Shown: positions 33,198-41,412 of the stretch, piece after piece
Layout of the letters: the number at the start of each line of letters is the position of its first letter
How positions within the stretch are numbered: the first letter of the stretch is position 1
Source: Tectiglobus sp965215755
GTDB lineage: Bacteria > Pseudomonadota > Alphaproteobacteria > Rhizobiales > Hyphomicrobiaceae
Assembly: GCA_965215755.1 (NCBI GenBank)
Contig: OZ244119.1
Coordinates: 1,550,001 to 1,614,000, forward strand
DNA length: 64,000 nt
Direction of reading: 5' to 3'
Notes under the pieces: generated by a model
Databases searched by the model: none
Told to the model about the DNA's origin: nothing
The model's input: the letters and a program-made list of their open reading frames with translations, nothing else
Made by a program: the position numbers and the translations under genes

Positions 33198-34415
33198 CTA
33201 GCCGGTGGCGCCCGTCTGGCCGCGCGACAAGCCCGCGTTATCATTGTCTTTGGTATCGCCGCTGAGCTCCCAATATAGCAGGTTCAGCATCACGACACAG
33301 ACAAGCAGGAGTATAGCGCCGAAGATCAGCGGGTAAGCCGCCGAGCCGGTGACGTCCTTGATATAGCCTCCGGGGATGGGGAGTAGCGCACTGCCTGTTG
33401 CCTGCCATGCGAAATAAACACCAAGCCCAATAGATCTGCCGCTGGCCTTGAGAATTGTCGCCGGCAGCGAGCCGATATAGGGCGTTGCCAACCCGAGGCA
33501 GAGGCCGAGCAAGCAAAGGAGCGGAGCCGAAACGTTGGTAGAAGCGAGCAACAGTCCGGCAATACCGGCGCCGCCGAGCCCGACTGAGATGATCACCCGC
33601 TTTGATCCGACATTGGCGAGTAGGCGGGGGGCCAGAGGCAGGGTGATGATAAAGCTGAAGGACAGCAGACTTGCCGACAGAGCCGCGGTCTTGATATCCA
33701 TGCCGCGTTCGATCAATAGAATTGGGCTGTAGCTCAGAAAGATGACGTAGCAGCCATTCAGCAGCATCCAAATGATGCCGGCCTTGCTGATCAAGTAGTG
33801 CTCTCTCTCACTCGGTCTTTCACGCATCAGGGCGCTGGGGCGCGGTCGTTCGCCCTGGGATCGATATAATATGACGGTGATCGCCAGTCCGACCAGTAGG
33901 AGGATTGAGCAGGATACGAAAACGACCTGCCATCCTACTAGGCTGGCCAATGGCGCCTGGGTTGCCTGGCCGATCCCAATTCCAACCGGCCAACCAAGAA
34001 TATAGATTGACATGCTCTTGATGAGGTCAGGGCCTTGAAAACGGTCAATCACAATGCCCATCATTGCAATGAACAGGATCACCGCGCCGGAGCCGCTGAG
34101 AATGCGATAGAACATCAGTTCATAAATGCCAGAGGCATTTGATGCTGCATAGCTGGCTGTCATCATGAGCGCTAATCCCATGACGACTGCGGACTTGCTG
34201 CCAAGATAATGAACCAGGAAACCAGAAGGGATTGCGAGAATAATTCCAGGTAGCATAAAGCAACCTATGAGGCTGCCTGCTACAGCGTAGTCGATATTGA
34301 GTTCGTTGACCCAGAATGGTGTGACTGACGCCGCAATCTGAAAATCAAAACCAAGCAAAATCCGCAATAGGAACAGTACGGCTAAAATGGTCCATTTATC
34401 GTCGAATTTTTTCAA
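33198..34415 (-). CDS. MFS transporter
   Basis: A 405-aa permease with twelve membrane helices. The first loop after helix 2 reads GFLVHYLGSKSAVVMG, the place of the MFS motif G-x3-D-R-x-G-R, here weakly kept. The central loop (SQGERPRPSALMRERPSERE) is charged and divides the two halves. Nothing shows the substrate. It is divergent from the FeeM-like gene across an AT-rich region of about 250 bp with an inverted repeat, so they may share control, and export of that enzyme's product is one idea. Complete in length. Confidence 0.88.
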   Translation of the reverse strand: MKKFDDKWTILAVLFLLRILLGFDFQIAASVTPFWVNELNIDYAVAGSLIGCFMLPGIILAIPSGFLVHYLGSKSAVVMGLALMMTASYAASNASGIYELMFYRILSGSGAVILFIAMMGIVIDRFQGPDLIKSMSIYILGWPVGIGIGQATQAPLASLVGWQVVFVSCSILLLVGLAITVILYRSQGERPRPSALMRERPSEREHYLISKAGIIWMLLNGCYVIFLSYSPILLIERGMDIKTAALSASLLSFSFIITLPLAPRLLANVGSKRVIISVGLGGAGIAGLLLASTNVSAPLLCLLGLCLGLATPYIGSLPATILKASGRSIGLGVYFAWQATGSALLPIPGGYIKDVTGSAAYPLIFGAILLLVCVVMLNLLYWELSGDTKDNDNAGLSRGQTGATG

Positions 34416-34534
34416 CTGAAGGCTTTCGGACTATTATTTTGTCTTTTTCTTGACGTGAATTCTAAGGCTGTTTGGATTAATTATTTGGCCCTGATTCTGC
34501 GATCAATTGTAATTGTCTGCACTGTGTATCTGGA

Positions 34535-34562
34535 GAGCATATACAATGGTTAATATATGCTC
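34535..34562. promoter_or_regulatory. Inverted repeat before the FeeM-like gene (candidate operator)
   Basis: Two perfect 9-base arms, GAGCATATA and TATATGCTC, are separated by 10 bases, about 79-106 bp before the gene at 34641/34668. A 10-bp palindrome TTAACGTTAA follows at 34580. The spacing fits a dimeric regulator; which one is unknown. Confidence 0.55.
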
Positions 34563-34667
34563 AGTCTTCAGATAATGCGTTAACGTTAAAATTATTGCAA
34601 TGTCGTTGATATTCGGTTAATTGTTCTCAAGGTTGTTCAGTTGGCGTTATTTCAGAGGGCGTTGTTT

Positions 34668-35393
34668 ATGGCATTTGTGATGTATCCGAAGGCGAAGACC
34701 TTTAGCGAACGTGTCGCCGAGCTTCTCTCCAAAATTGAGTATCGACGGATCGAAACTGATCAGGACCGCGAGCGCGTCTTCCGCCTGAGGTACGAAGCTT
34801 ATCGGCGCGAAGAGGCTATTCCTGCAAATCCAGCACGATCGTTCTCGGATGAGTATGATGATCTGGACAATGTTTGGATTTTTGGTTTGTTCCTCGACGG
34901 TCGCCTGATTAGTTCAATCAGAATGCATCGTGCGTATGGAGCTGGGCCGAAGTTCCCAAGTCTCAGCAGTTTCGAGGATGTCCTGGCGCCGGAACTGGCG
35001 GACAAAAAGGTCTTGGTCGATCCGACTCGATTTGTAACAGACAGCCTGGCAACACGCACTTTGCCTGGTCTTCCGCATCTCACCTTGAGGCTGTGCTGGC
35101 TTTGTAGTGTGCATTATGACGCCGACCATTTTCTGGTCGCTATACGCCCGGAACATCAGGCGTTTTATCGCCGGACCTTTAAGCATCAGCTGATTTGTCC
35201 GGCCCGAAGTTACCCAATGCTCGCTTCGCAGATATGCTTGATGACAGTCAAACCTTCTGACGTTGCGGAGCAGGTCTACAGGAGATATCCCTTCTATCAG
35301 TCGACCGAGGCTGAGCGTAGTTATCTCTTTGATGGCCGTGCTGCAAATGATGTGGGTGGCGATATGGGTGATGCGATCCGGATTGTTTCTTAG
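34668..35393 (+). CDS. FeeM-like N-acyl amino acid synthase / autoinducer-synthase-like GNAT protein
   Basis: About 241 aa. The segment ERVFRLRYEAYRREEAIPAN followed by EYDDLDNVWIFGLFLDGRLISSIRMHRA matches the acyl-transfer fold shared by FeeM (N-acyl-tyrosine synthase) and LuxI-type enzymes; RLRYEAY is the key helix and the D-x-N-x-x-I-F strand follows it. The LVDPTRFV and LPHLTLRLCWL segments fit the acyl-ACP pocket. Such enzymes join a fatty acyl chain to an amino acid to make signals or surfactants. Start: GAGGG lies about 10 bases before the ATG at 34668; a TTG at 34641 would add nine residues. Product unknown. Confidence 0.78.
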   Translation: MAFVMYPKAKTFSERVAELLSKIEYRRIETDQDRERVFRLRYEAYRREEAIPANPARSFSDEYDDLDNVWIFGLFLDGRLISSIRMHRAYGAGPKFPSLSSFEDVLAPELADKKVLVDPTRFVTDSLATRTLPGLPHLTLRLCWLCSVHYDADHFLVAIRPEHQAFYRRTFKHQLICPARSYPMLASQICLMTVKPSDVAEQVYRRYPFYQSTEAERSYLFDGRAANDVGGDMGDAIRIVS

Positions 35394-35819
35394 CCAGTGG
35401 TTCCGGAGCGGCGACCTGTCAATCAAGGGTGGCTCATGCGTCTCGGGCGTAGTGAGCCTAGCGTTTGGGCTTGATGCGCATTCTGCATGATGGGCTGTGT
35501 GGTAGCACGGGAACGTCAAGCCGCAGCGTCTGGGTGAGTGGCGAGTGTATGATCCATCAAAACCCAGAGGAACGTTTCATTTGCAATTTTATGGCAACGT
35601 AACAATTCATGCGTTGGGATTTTGCCCGAAGCAATGCTCTGTTACGCGGAATCGTAGTGTTGCCGTGTGCAGTGGCAGTGCTGTTCAAGACTCTTGTGTT
35701 CCGAACCTTGTGCTCCAAGTTGAAACACGCCTGCGTGGAATTCACTGAAGGTACGATGATCGGAGGGGCTTGATTGACAGCAGTGTGTTGCTAATAGGAT
35801 TTGCTGGAGTTACTCCGCC
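35394..35819. other. Gap between the FeeM-like gene and the next ORF
   Basis: No gene supported. A 67-codon frame at 35545-35748 has no family resemblance and no ribosome binding site. A promoter for the next gene is likely here. Confidence 0.35.
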
Positions 35820-36344
35820 TTGGAAGACAGAGATAAGTCGTTCTATGAAGCTCGAACTCATGCGCAATTCGTGCGTGATTCTATGCTCCTTCGCGAGATT
35901 GAGCGGGTTAATGCCCTTAAGCTTGGTATTGTATTTCGTCGAGCACATTCACCTGAAGCTGTCGCCGATACCGGGCGTTGTGCAACGGATATCGTCCGCA
36001 GTGTATTGAGCTTTGACGATATGGCCTGGGAGACCGCAGATTTTCTGGTCGAGACATATTGGCAATCGGGAATAGAAGAACTGGCTGATCATTACTCGGC
36101 AAATCTTCATCGCGCTTTTGACAATGATGTCTATCAGATCCCGACCGAAGATTTGTTCGCGACGTTTGTCTATAACTACATTATGCAGCATCGCGGTGGT
36201 AATCTCGCAGGCGTTGCACCTGAGTTATGCTCCCAATTTGAAGAGCTGATCGTGACACTGTCGCCGGAGCTCATCTGCAAACTGCGGCTCCTGCAAAGTG
36301 TAAAAGTTCCTGCACCCGAAGTTGCGCTGCACGAAGCGTCCTGA
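35820..36344 (+). CDS. Uncharacterised helical protein
   Basis: A 174-aa soluble protein I do not recognise, predicted to be mostly helix (THAQFVRDSMLLREIERVNA; VETYWQSGIEELADHYSANL; QFEELIVTLSPELICKLRLL). It has four Cys, no signal peptide and no membrane segment. Start is probably the TTG at 35820 with GGAG about 13 bases before it; an ATG at 35883 (MLLREIER) is possible. It lies between the FeeM-like gene and the pdh regulator, with no operon link. Codon use looks normal. Confidence 0.55.
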   Translation: MEDRDKSFYEARTHAQFVRDSMLLREIERVNALKLGIVFRRAHSPEAVADTGRCATDIVRSVLSFDDMAWETADFLVETYWQSGIEELADHYSANLHRAFDNDVYQIPTEDLFATFVYNYIMQHRGGNLAGVAPELCSQFEELIVTLSPELICKLRLLQSVKVPAPEVALHEAS

Positions 36345-36427
36345 ATGCTTTGGCGTGGCAGCCAGCTGGATTGGTTGGGCTTGACGTGCAGTGCTGTCGG
36401 TGCTTGCAGCGGCAGCTCAAGCGGTAA

Positions 36428-37198
36428 TCAGCCTGTATTCGCCAGGAAGTCAGCTCGGCCGATACGGTGCAATGATGCCTCCATGCGCGCGTCGCTGCGG
36501 CGCATTTCTGCGATTGTCCTCGATGTAAAATCAATGTGCTCGGCGGCTGCCGTTCGGGCGGCTGCTGGGTCCTGATTTCGGATGGCATCGGCAATTGCGA
36601 GATGCTGCGTTAATAGGAGCTCGCGTGCACCTTTGCGGATGTAGAGGTGCTCGCGATTGTAGAACACATCGCGATGGAGCAATTCGGCAATGGCCCGCAT
36701 GATGTGCAGAAACAAAACGTTGTGGCTGGCTTCGTAGATACATAGATGCAGTTCCATGTCGGCGTTGGCTTCTTCGGCCGGGTCTTTGGCGACGTGGGCC
36801 GCCTTCATTCGTTGGATGCACTTGTCGATAGCGGCCTGGTCGACATCGGTGGCGCGCATGGCGGCGAGGCCGGTCGCTTCCGCCTCAATCGAGGTGCGGA
36901 ACTCCAAATAATCTTCAACGACTTCCGGCTTATCGGCGAGCAGTGCTGCCAGTGGGTCCATCAGCGGAGCGAGAAACTGGGCGACCCTGGTCCCCGACCT
37001 TGATGTTGTCAGCAGTCCGCGGTCGGCTAGCTGGGCGATCGCCGCTCGTAGTGTCGGGCGTGACACTTCCAGTTTCTCTGCAAGATCACGCTCTGCAGCC
37101 AGCTTTTCGCCAGGGCGCAGCACGCCCTCAAGAATCAGGCGCTCAATGTGCTCTGATATGGTGTCCGCGGCCTTCGGGACCTGAACGGAGTTTCGCAT
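36428..37198 (-). CDS. pdhR: FadR-subfamily GntR regulator, probable pyruvate dehydrogenase repressor
   Basis: A 256-aa protein: a winged helix at about 10-75 (ISEHIERLILEGVLRPGEKL; AERDLAEKLEVSRPTLRAAI) and an all-helical FCD ligand domain with His and Asp metal-type residues (ADMELHLCIYEASHN; LLTQHLAIADAI). PdhR of Escherichia coli has this layout, binds pyruvate and represses the pdh operon. Here the gene is divergent from aceE-aceF-lpd, 162 bp away, with a clear inverted repeat in between, which supports the same role. The frame is open to 37255, but MRNSVQVPKAADTIS is the sensible start at 37198. Related LldR-type roles are possible. Confidence 0.85.
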   Translation of the reverse strand: MRNSVQVPKAADTISEHIERLILEGVLRPGEKLAAERDLAEKLEVSRPTLRAAIAQLADRGLLTTSRSGTRVAQFLAPLMDPLAALLADKPEVVEDYLEFRTSIEAEATGLAAMRATDVDQAAIDKCIQRMKAAHVAKDPAEEANADMELHLCIYEASHNVLFLHIMRAIAELLHRDVFYNREHLYIRKGARELLLTQHLAIADAIRNQDPAAARTAAAEHIDFTSRTIAEMRRSDARMEASLHRIGRADFLANTG

Positions 37199-37297
37199 GG
37201 TTTGACCTGTTTCAATGTTCTTGCCTGCCGAGGGCTGGCACAAATCAAAATGCAAACGGCTTTGACCTGAGATTCATTTCGGATTACATACTGGACC

Positions 37298-37318
37298 AAT
37301 TGACAAGCGTGGTCAATT
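37298..37318. promoter_or_regulatory. PdhR-like operator between the GntR gene and aceE
   Basis: Perfect arms AATTGAC and GTCAATT are separated by seven bases, 43-63 bp before the aceE start. The AATTG...CAATT frame resembles the E. coli PdhR box (AATTGGT-N3-ACCAATT), though the arms are spaced wider here. It lies where a repressor could control both the regulator and the operon. Confidence 0.7.
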
Positions 37319-37360
37319 TATTTTACCACAGAGTTCATAAGCTGTTGCTGCGAGGATGCG

Positions 37361-40021
37361 ATGAGCAAGTTGGATGATGTTGCCGAGCGTACGGAGTGGA
37401 CCGACGCGATCAATTCCGTAATTGCGTTTGAGGGGGCCGGCGCCGCCGACGACATTCTTGAGGATGTGGTGGCTGAGGCGCGGCGTTCCGGGGCGAAGGT
37501 GCCGTTCGCGCGCCATTCGGCCTACATCAACACCATCCTGCCAGAGCGACAGCCTGAGCATCCGGGTGACGTCGATCTTGAGGGCCGGATCCGTGCCGCA
37601 ATCCGCTGGAATGCGGCGGCGATCGTTTTGAGGGCGAACAAGGAAAGCTCAGAGCTTGGTGGCCACATTGCCTCGTTCCAGTCAGCGTCGATGCTGTATG
37701 ACACGGGTTTCCAGCATTTCTGGCGTGCACCGACCGACGAGCACGGTGGTGATCTGATATTCTATCAAGGCCATTCCTCGCCGGGCATTTACGCGCGCGC
37801 TTTTCTTGAGGGACGGTTGACAGAGGAGCAGCTCTCGAATTTCCGCCAGGAGGTCGACGGCAACGGGCTATCATCATACCCGCATCCCTGGTTGATGCCG
37901 GACTTCTGGCAGTTCCCAACTGTTTCAATGGGGCTCGGTCCGATTACGGCGATCTACCTCGCGCGCTATCTGAAATATCTGCATCACCGTGGCCTGGCGA
38001 ACACCGATGGTCGGAAGATCTGGGTATTCTGTGGCGACGGCGAGATGGACGAGCCTGAGAGCCTCGGTGCCATCTCACTTGCCGGCCGCGAGAAACTGGA
38101 CAACCTGATTTTTGTCATCAACTGCAACCTTCAGCGTTTGGACGGCCCTGTGCGCGGCAACGGCAAGATTGTGCAGGAGCTGGAGGGTAACTTCCGCGGC
38201 ACGGGATGGAACGTCATCAAGGTTCTCTGGGGCACCGGTTGGGATGAGTTGCTCGCGCGTGATTACACCGGGCGCCTGCGCCAGCTGATGGAAGAATGCG
38301 TCGATGGAGACTATCAGGACTTCAAGTCCAAGAACGGCGCTTACGTGCGCGAGAAGTTCTTTGGCCGCTATCCTGAGACGGCTGCGATGGTTGCGGATTG
38401 GTCGGACGACAAGATCTGGTCTCTGACGCGCGGTGGTCACGACACCCACAAAGTCTATGCCGCGTACAAGGCTGCGGTTGATCACGTCGGGCGGCCGAGC
38501 TTAATCCTGGCCAAGACTGTCAAGGGTTACGGTATGGGTGAAGCTGGTGAAGGCCAGATGGGATCGCACCAAGCCAAGAAGATGGATGAGGACGCGCTGA
38601 AGCAATTCCGCGACCGCTTCCGAATTCCGGTGTCGGACGAGCAGTTGTCCGAGCTGCCCTTCATCAAATTAGAGGAAGGTTCGCCGGAGGAAAAGTATCT
38701 GCATGCCCGCCGGGAGGCACTTGGTGGTTCACTTCCCAAGCGGCGCCAGAAAGCCGCCGAGACCTTGGAGGTTCCGGCGCTTGAAGCTTTCAAGGGGCAG
38801 TTGGATGCCAGCGGTGACCGGCAGATTTCAACGACAATGGCATTTGTGCGCATCTTGAATACGTTGATGCGGGACAAATCACTGGGCAAGCGGATTGTTC
38901 CGATTGTTCCGGATGAAAGCCGTACGTTCGGTATGGAGGGTATGTTCCGTCAATACGGTATCTTCTCCCAGGTCGGACAGCTGTATCAACCGCAAGACGC
39001 TGATCAGCTGATGTATTACAAGGAAGACAAGACCGGGCAGGTGCTGCAGGAGGGGATCAACGAGGCTGGCGCGATGTCATCGTGGATCGCTGCAGCGACA
39101 AGCTATTCGACGTCCAATGTCATCACGGTGCCCTTCTATATCTTCTATTCAATGTTTGGCTTCCAACGCGTGCACGACCTGTGTTGGGCAGCTGGTGACA
39201 GCCGCGCGCGCGGGTTCCTAATCGGTGGGACGTCAGGGCGCACGACGCTGAACGGCGAAGGGTTGCAGCACGAGGACGGGCACAGCCATCTGCTGTCTGC
39301 AACAATTCCAAATTGCGTTTCTTATGACCCGACTTTTGCTTATGAGCTGGCAGTTATTGTCAGGGATGGACTGCGCCGAATGGTGCAGGAGCAAGAGGAC
39401 GTCTTTTATTACATCACCACACTCAATGAGAACTACCAGCATCCGGGGCTGCCCGAGGAGGCCGAAGATGGCATCATCAAAGGGATCTATCGGCTGAAAG
39501 CTGCTGATGCCGCAGCATCCGGACACACCGTCAAGTTGATGGGCAGTGGCGCGATCCTGAATGAGGTGATCGCCGGCGCAGATCTGCTCGCAAAAGACTT
39601 CGGCGTTAGTGCCGACATCTATTCAGTGACTAGCTTTACGGAGTTGGCTCGTGAGGCGGACTCGGTTGCGCGATGGAACCTCCTGCATCCGGAAGAACCA
39701 TCCCGCGTGCCTTATGTTACGCAAGTGCTGCGCGATGGATGTGATGGACCGGTGATTTCGTCGACCGACTACATGAAGCTTCTGTCAGAGCAGGTCCGGC
39801 CCTACGTTGATGACAAGTTCCATGTCCTTGGCACGGATGGATTTGGCCGATCTGATTATCGCCGTAAGCTCCGGCACCACTTCGAAGTGGACCGTCATTT
39901 TGTTGCGGTTGCGGCGCTCAAGGCCTTGGCGGAAGAAAACAAGATACCTTCCAAGACGGTCAGCGAAGCCATCGCGAAGTACGGTATCAATCCAGAAAAG
40001 CCCGATCCGGCAACAGCCTGA
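37361..40021 (+). CDS. aceE: Pyruvate dehydrogenase E1 component, homodimeric type
   Basis: An 886-aa thiamine-diphosphate enzyme that decarboxylates pyruvate and loads the acetyl group on the lipoyl arm of E2. The cofactor motif is GDGEMDEPE (225-233) closing with NCNLQRLDGPVRGN (254-267); FYQGHSSPG (about 134-142) and the C-terminal transketolase domain (SDYMKLLSEQVRPY) are as in E. coli AceE. Length matches the family. GAGG six bases before the ATG is a good ribosome binding site. Many alphaproteobacteria use the split PdhA/PdhB form, so the single-chain type is notable. It leads the operon with aceF and lpd. Confidence 0.97.
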   Translation: MSKLDDVAERTEWTDAINSVIAFEGAGAADDILEDVVAEARRSGAKVPFARHSAYINTILPERQPEHPGDVDLEGRIRAAIRWNAAAIVLRANKESSELGGHIASFQSASMLYDTGFQHFWRAPTDEHGGDLIFYQGHSSPGIYARAFLEGRLTEEQLSNFRQEVDGNGLSSYPHPWLMPDFWQFPTVSMGLGPITAIYLARYLKYLHHRGLANTDGRKIWVFCGDGEMDEPESLGAISLAGREKLDNLIFVINCNLQRLDGPVRGNGKIVQELEGNFRGTGWNVIKVLWGTGWDELLARDYTGRLRQLMEECVDGDYQDFKSKNGAYVREKFFGRYPETAAMVADWSDDKIWSLTRGGHDTHKVYAAYKAAVDHVGRPSLILAKTVKGYGMGEAGEGQMGSHQAKKMDEDALKQFRDRFRIPVSDEQLSELPFIKLEEGSPEEKYLHARREALGGSLPKRRQKAAETLEVPALEAFKGQLDASGDRQISTTMAFVRILNTLMRDKSLGKRIVPIVPDESRTFGMEGMFRQYGIFSQVGQLYQPQDADQLMYYKEDKTGQVLQEGINEAGAMSSWIAAATSYSTSNVITVPFYIFYSMFGFQRVHDLCWAAGDSRARGFLIGGTSGRTTLNGEGLQHEDGHSHLLSATIPNCVSYDPTFAYELAVIVRDGLRRMVQEQEDVFYYITTLNENYQHPGLPEEAEDGIIKGIYRLKAADAAASGHTVKLMGSGAILNEVIAGADLLAKDFGVSADIYSVTSFTELAREADSVARWNLLHPEEPSRVPYVTQVLRDGCDGPVISSTDYMKLLSEQVRPYVDDKFHVLGTDGFGRSDYRRKLRHHFEVDRHFVAVAALKALAEENKIPSKTVSEAIAKYGINPEKPDPATA

Positions 40022-40080
40022 TCACGCGTCAGGCTCCTCACCTTAGTAAACCAGAACTCCAAGATAGTTGAGACGTCCCT

Positions 40081-41385
40081 ATGGCAGCCATCGAAATCAA
40101 AGTCCCGGATATCGGCGACTTCTCTGACGTGCCGGTGATTGAAATTCTCGTGAGCCCAGGTGACACCGTGCAACCGGAAGATCCTTTGGTGACGCTGGAG
40201 AGCGATAAGGCAACCTTGGAAGTTCCTGCACCGCAGGCCGGCAAGATCCTGGAGATCCTGGTTGCAATTGGCGATACGGTGAGCGAAGGCAGTGCGATTG
40301 TAAAACTTGAGGCGGATGGCGCTGGAGCAGGAGATGATGCACCAGCGGAAGACGCTGCACCGGCTGCCTCATCATCGAAGCCGCCAGCTGCATCAGTTCC
40401 GGCAGCCGAAGCATCGCGGTCTTCAGCTGATGCAGATGCGGATATGGCCGGCGAACGACGCGGATTGCCGCCGCCGGTTGATTTCGGCGACGTTCACGCC
40501 AGTCCTTCGGTTCGCATGATTGCACGTGAGCTTGAGATTGACCTGACGAAGCTCACCGGCAGCGGTGCGAAGGGACGGATCACCAAGGATGACGTCAAGC
40601 GGGCGCTGAATACAGGTGGTAGTGGAGCGACACCGACTTCCGGAGGGATGGGTATTCCACCCATTCCGGCGCAGGACTTCTCGAAGTTCGGGCCGATTGA
40701 GGAAAAGCCGTTTTCACGGCTCAAGAAGCTTTCCGGGCCACACCTGCATCGGGCGTGGTTGAATGTCCCGCACGTCACTCATGCTGATGAAGCGGACATA
40801 ACGGAGCTGGACGACTATCGGCGTTCGCTGGATACCAAGGCGAAGGCAGAGGGCTATCGTGTGACGATGCTTTCGTTCTTGCTGAAGGCCTCGGTCGCGT
40901 GTCTGAAAGAGTTTCCAACCTTCAATGCGTCTCTGAACCCCAATGGTGATGGCCTGATCCTGAAACAGTACTACAATATTGGTGTCGCTGTTGACACGCC
41001 CGATGGATTGGTCGTGCCTGCGATCAAGGATGTTGAGCGCAAGGGCATCATCGAGATCTCGAAGGAGCTTGCTGAGGTTTCGGCGCGGATGCGCGAGGGC
41101 AAGATCACGCCGGCAGATATTCAGGGCAGTACGTTCTCGATTTCCAGCCTGGGCGGCATCGGCGGTACGCACTTCACGCCGATTGTGAATGCGCCGGAGG
41201 TCGCGATCCTAGGTGTGGTTCGCTCGACGATGAAGCCGGTTTGGAATGGCGAAGAATTTAAGCCGCGGATGATGTTGCCGGTCTGTGTGTCCTACGATCA
41301 TCGCGTCATTGACGGTGCACTGGCCGCCCGCTTTACGCGGCGCCTTTGTGAATTCCTCGAAGATGTTCGACAGCTTGTTCTCTAA
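40081..41385 (+). CDS. aceF: Dihydrolipoyl acetyltransferase (pyruvate dehydrogenase E2)
   Basis: A 434-aa protein with one lipoyl domain (1-78; lipoylated Lys 43 in ESDKATLEVP), an Ala/Pro-rich linker, a peripheral-subunit binding domain (139-176; SPSVRMIARELEIDLTKL) and the catalytic core (about 205-434) with the active His in YDHRVIDG (His 407). It transfers acetyl from E1 to CoA and is the core of the complex. E. coli has three lipoyl domains; one here is usual outside the enterics. It follows aceE by 59 bp. Its first 20 residues almost repeat those of the lpd lipoyl domain. Confidence 0.97.
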   Translation: MAAIEIKVPDIGDFSDVPVIEILVSPGDTVQPEDPLVTLESDKATLEVPAPQAGKILEILVAIGDTVSEGSAIVKLEADGAGAGDDAPAEDAAPAASSSKPPAASVPAAEASRSSADADADMAGERRGLPPPVDFGDVHASPSVRMIARELEIDLTKLTGSGAKGRITKDDVKRALNTGGSGATPTSGGMGIPPIPAQDFSKFGPIEEKPFSRLKKLSGPHLHRAWLNVPHVTHADEADITELDDYRRSLDTKAKAEGYRVTMLSFLLKASVACLKEFPTFNASLNPNGDGLILKQYYNIGVAVDTPDGLVVPAIKDVERKGIIEISKELAEVSARMREGKITPADIQGSTFSISSLGGIGGTHFTPIVNAPEVAILGVVRSTMKPVWNGEEFKPRMMLPVCVSYDHRVIDGALAARFTRRLCEFLEDVRQLVL

Positions 41386-41412
41386 TCCACCGTTACCTGG
41401 AGTTCGCACACT

